Assembly (NCBI GenBank): GCA_017390245.1
Contig: JAFPCE010000251.1
Coordinates: forward strand, 1-15,469
Direction: 5' to 3'
Length of the DNA stretch: 15,469 nucleotides
DNA from: Selenomonadaceae bacterium
GTDB lineage: Bacteria; Bacillota; Negativicutes; Selenomonadales; Selenomonadaceae
Of the stretch, positions 14,191 through 15,469 are shown in pieces; the first letter of the stretch is position 1, and every line of letters starts with the position of its first letter. Both the position numbers and the translations under genes were made by a program. The notes below the pieces were generated by a model. It searched no databases and was not told the DNA's origin. It saw nothing but the letters and a program-made list of their open reading frames with translations.

Positions 14191-15321
14191 TTAATAGCTA
14201 AAAGAAAATTGGTTCATCAGTAAAATCACAATGGCGCAGAAGCCCAGCAGCACCGGTATCACCGGACTGATAAATGGCAGTACTGGCTGGGAAAACAGGA
14301 AAATCGTGGCAACTGCCAGCAGCACATTGAAAATCACCAGAGACAAAATGGCGGTTTTCTTTTTGCTGTGAGAAAGCCGGCAGATTTCCGCTGCTGTAGC
14401 CAGTGTGCTGATATTGCCGTTGTGGACAATAATATCGCAGAAATCCTTGGCCTCATCAGAGGAATACTCCATGGCAATGCTGAGGTCAGCAGCCCGGAAC
14501 AGTGCATCGCATTTCATGGAGGTGCCAATAGCGCCTACGATGCTGCCCTGGCTCTGCATCACCAGAATTTCCCTGGCCTTTTCCATATTAGACTGGCCAC
14601 CCCGGACATTCTGGATATTGGCAGCCTTGGCCATGTGTCTGGCGGTTGAACGCACCACCGAGGTCAGCAGGGTACAGTTAATGCCGCATTCCTTTAAAAA
14701 GGCCACAGAACCCATGACATTAACCTTTGGCTTATCTTCTAATAATATATAACCGCGGCAGTAATTGCCAATGGCAGCAAAAATTACAGTCAGTCCTTTG
14801 CTAGCCAGCTGATCAGCCTGAGTAAAGGTATTAGCATCTACCTTCACCCCGTGTTCCTCCAGAAAAGAGGCAGTACCCAGCCGCACAGCCTGGCGGTTAA
14901 TCAGGGCTTCAATACCTCTGCCAACTTCATAATTAACAGCAGCGGCATCCTCTAGCGGCAGCTGCCGCAGTTCAGCTTCGTCACAGATAGCTTCAGCAAT
15001 GGTGTGCTGGCAATGTGCCTCCACAGAAGCGGCAATGGTTAACAGCTTTGTGGCAGAAATACCCATGGGAATGATATCCTTATACACTGGCTTGCCACGG
15101 GTCAGTGTGCCTGTGAGATTTACCACTAAATCTGTAAGAGCTGCCAGCAGTGGCAGCTGTTTTTTCTGCTTCAGCTCAATCTGCCATTTTTTCAGCAGCC
15201 GTTTTGTCTGCCAGGGCAAAATCAGTTTTACCAGGAAAAATGCCAGAAAATTAATAAGTATAAAAACACCTCCCAAAAGCAGATAAAACTGCAGGAGGTT
15301 ATCCAAAAATAATAACTTCAT
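14191..15321 (-). CDS. Degenerate P-type ATPase-like membrane protein (pseudoenzyme)
   Basis: The 376-residue frame aligns by eye with the back half of heavy-metal (P1B) P-type ATPases. A hydrophobic segment (about 9-37) precedes a P-domain start VVNLTGTLTRGKP, where family members have DKTGTLT: the phosphorylated Asp is Asn68 and the Lys is Leu. The N-domain HP signature reads HT (His106). TGDN has become TSVV (about 220), and GDGxND has become GTSMKC (266-271). Two C-terminal helices (about 323-343, 346-369) remain. The actuator domain, the CPC metal-binding helix and earlier helices are absent. It cannot form the phosphoenzyme, so it is not a pump. The frame has no stop or shift, suggesting selection for another role, such as a sensor or partner. 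ATG 15321 is chosen because AGGTG ends 7-8 bases upstream; GTG 15330 and ATG 15327 are also in frame. Confidence 0.82.
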   Translation of the reverse strand: MKLLFLDNLLQFYLLLGGVFILINFLAFFLVKLILPWQTKRLLKKWQIELKQKKQLPLLAALTDLVVNLTGTLTRGKPVYKDIIPMGISATKLLTIAASVEAHCQHTIAEAICDEAELRQLPLEDAAAVNYEVGRGIEALINRQAVRLGTASFLEEHGVKVDANTFTQADQLASKGLTVIFAAIGNYCRGYILLEDKPKVNVMGSVAFLKECGINCTLLTSVVRSTARHMAKAANIQNVRGGQSNMEKAREILVMQSQGSIVGAIGTSMKCDALFRAADLSIAMEYSSDEAKDFCDIIVHNGNISTLATAAEICRLSHSKKKTAILSLVIFNVLLAVATIFLFSQPVLPFISPVIPVLLGFCAIVILLMNQFSFSY

Positions 15322-15332
15322 TTTCATCACCT

Positions 15333-15362
15333 AAAAAACAGTGCAATAAAAAACAGTACAAT
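15333..15362 (-). repeat. 15-base tandem duplication in leader
   Basis: Forward bases 15333-15347 (AAAAAACAGTGCAAT) and 15348-15362 (AAAAAACAGTACAAT) are adjacent copies that differ at one position. They lie between the promoter and the ribosome binding site of the degenerate P-type ATPase gene, whose AGG is at 15332-15330. It is probably a replication slippage product. Confidence 0.7.
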
Positions 15363-15382
15363 AGTTAAATTTCTACTAAAAT

Positions 15383-15411
15383 ATTATCCTTTTATGTAGA
15401 AAAAATGTCAA
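15383..15411 (-). promoter_or_regulatory. Promoter of the P-type ATPase-like/TPR gene pair
   Basis: The minus strand has TTGACA at 15411-15406 and GATAAT at 15388-15383, 17 bases apart. Transcription would start near 15376, giving a leader of about 55 bases before ATG 15321. Confidence 0.7.
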
Positions 15412-15414
15412 GGC

Positions 15415-15468
15415 TTACCAAAAAACACCTCCTATTACAGGAATAAAAATTTGCTGAATAGATGAAAA
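15415..15468 (-). CDS. Possible C-terminal end of an upstream minus-strand gene
   Basis: One minus-strand frame is open from the window edge to TAA at 15417-15415 and ends in a hydrophobic stretch (IFIPVIGGVFW). It could be the tail of a membrane protein beginning outside the window. It is only 17 residues, so chance is a fair alternative. The promoter TTGACA follows three bases after the stop. Confidence 0.2.
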   Translation of the reverse strand, partial: FSSIQQIFIPVIGGVFW

Positions 15469-15469
15469 T

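Overview
The window looks like chromosome of an anaerobic, low-to-mid GC Firmicute. The reasons are strong AGGAGG-type ribosome binding sites, TTGACA/TATAAT and extended -10 promoters, intrinsic terminators with U tracts, a rubredoxin and a malate dehydrogenase. The protein flavour suggests the Negativicutes (Selenomonas/Phascolarctobacterium/Acidaminococcus-type bacteria), but that placement is inference; no rRNA or tRNA gene is present to confirm it. I see no CRISPR array, phage, insertion sequence or intact mobile element.

Left end (1-709): a decayed accessory patch. The tail of a RelB/DinJ-type antitoxin overlaps a YafQ-type toxin gene that keeps only its first ~45 codons. There the sequence switches to the opposite-strand remnant of a circularly permuted ATP-grasp gene, which carries an in-frame stop. 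The remnant's near-consensus minus-strand promoter and a terminator-like leader hairpin still survive. Next is dinB (710-1690, plus), a Y-family polymerase cut by an in-frame amber codon; 59 recognisable C-terminal codons continue in the same frame to 1870. A bidirectional terminator (1873-1911) separates it from the convergent ammonium transporter gene.

Nitrogen gene (1986-3981, minus): an Amt ammonium channel fused to a complete C-terminal PII (GlnB/GlnK-like) domain, so channel and regulator are one polypeptide. Its leader has a consensus promoter and a terminator hairpin ahead of the start codon, suggesting control by attenuation.

Repair block (4025-11069, plus): uvrB-uvrA-uvrC in one compact operon from an extended -10 promoter to a terminator, encoding the complete UvrABC nucleotide excision repair machine. 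The truncated dinB makes the left half of the window rich in DNA damage functions.

Metabolic block (11093-12476): a 52-residue rubredoxin, then an LDH-like malate dehydrogenase with its own promoter and a very strong terminator.

Right part (12604-15469): a small uncharacterised protein translationally coupled to tadA, the tRNA adenosine deaminase. The tadA stop codon lies in the loop of a bidirectional terminator shared with a convergent minus-strand pair. That pair is a P-type-ATPase-like membrane protein that has lost every phosphorylation and hydrolysis motif yet keeps an open frame, followed 14 bases later by a TPR-like soluble protein. This degenerate pump and its partner are the most unusual items in the window.
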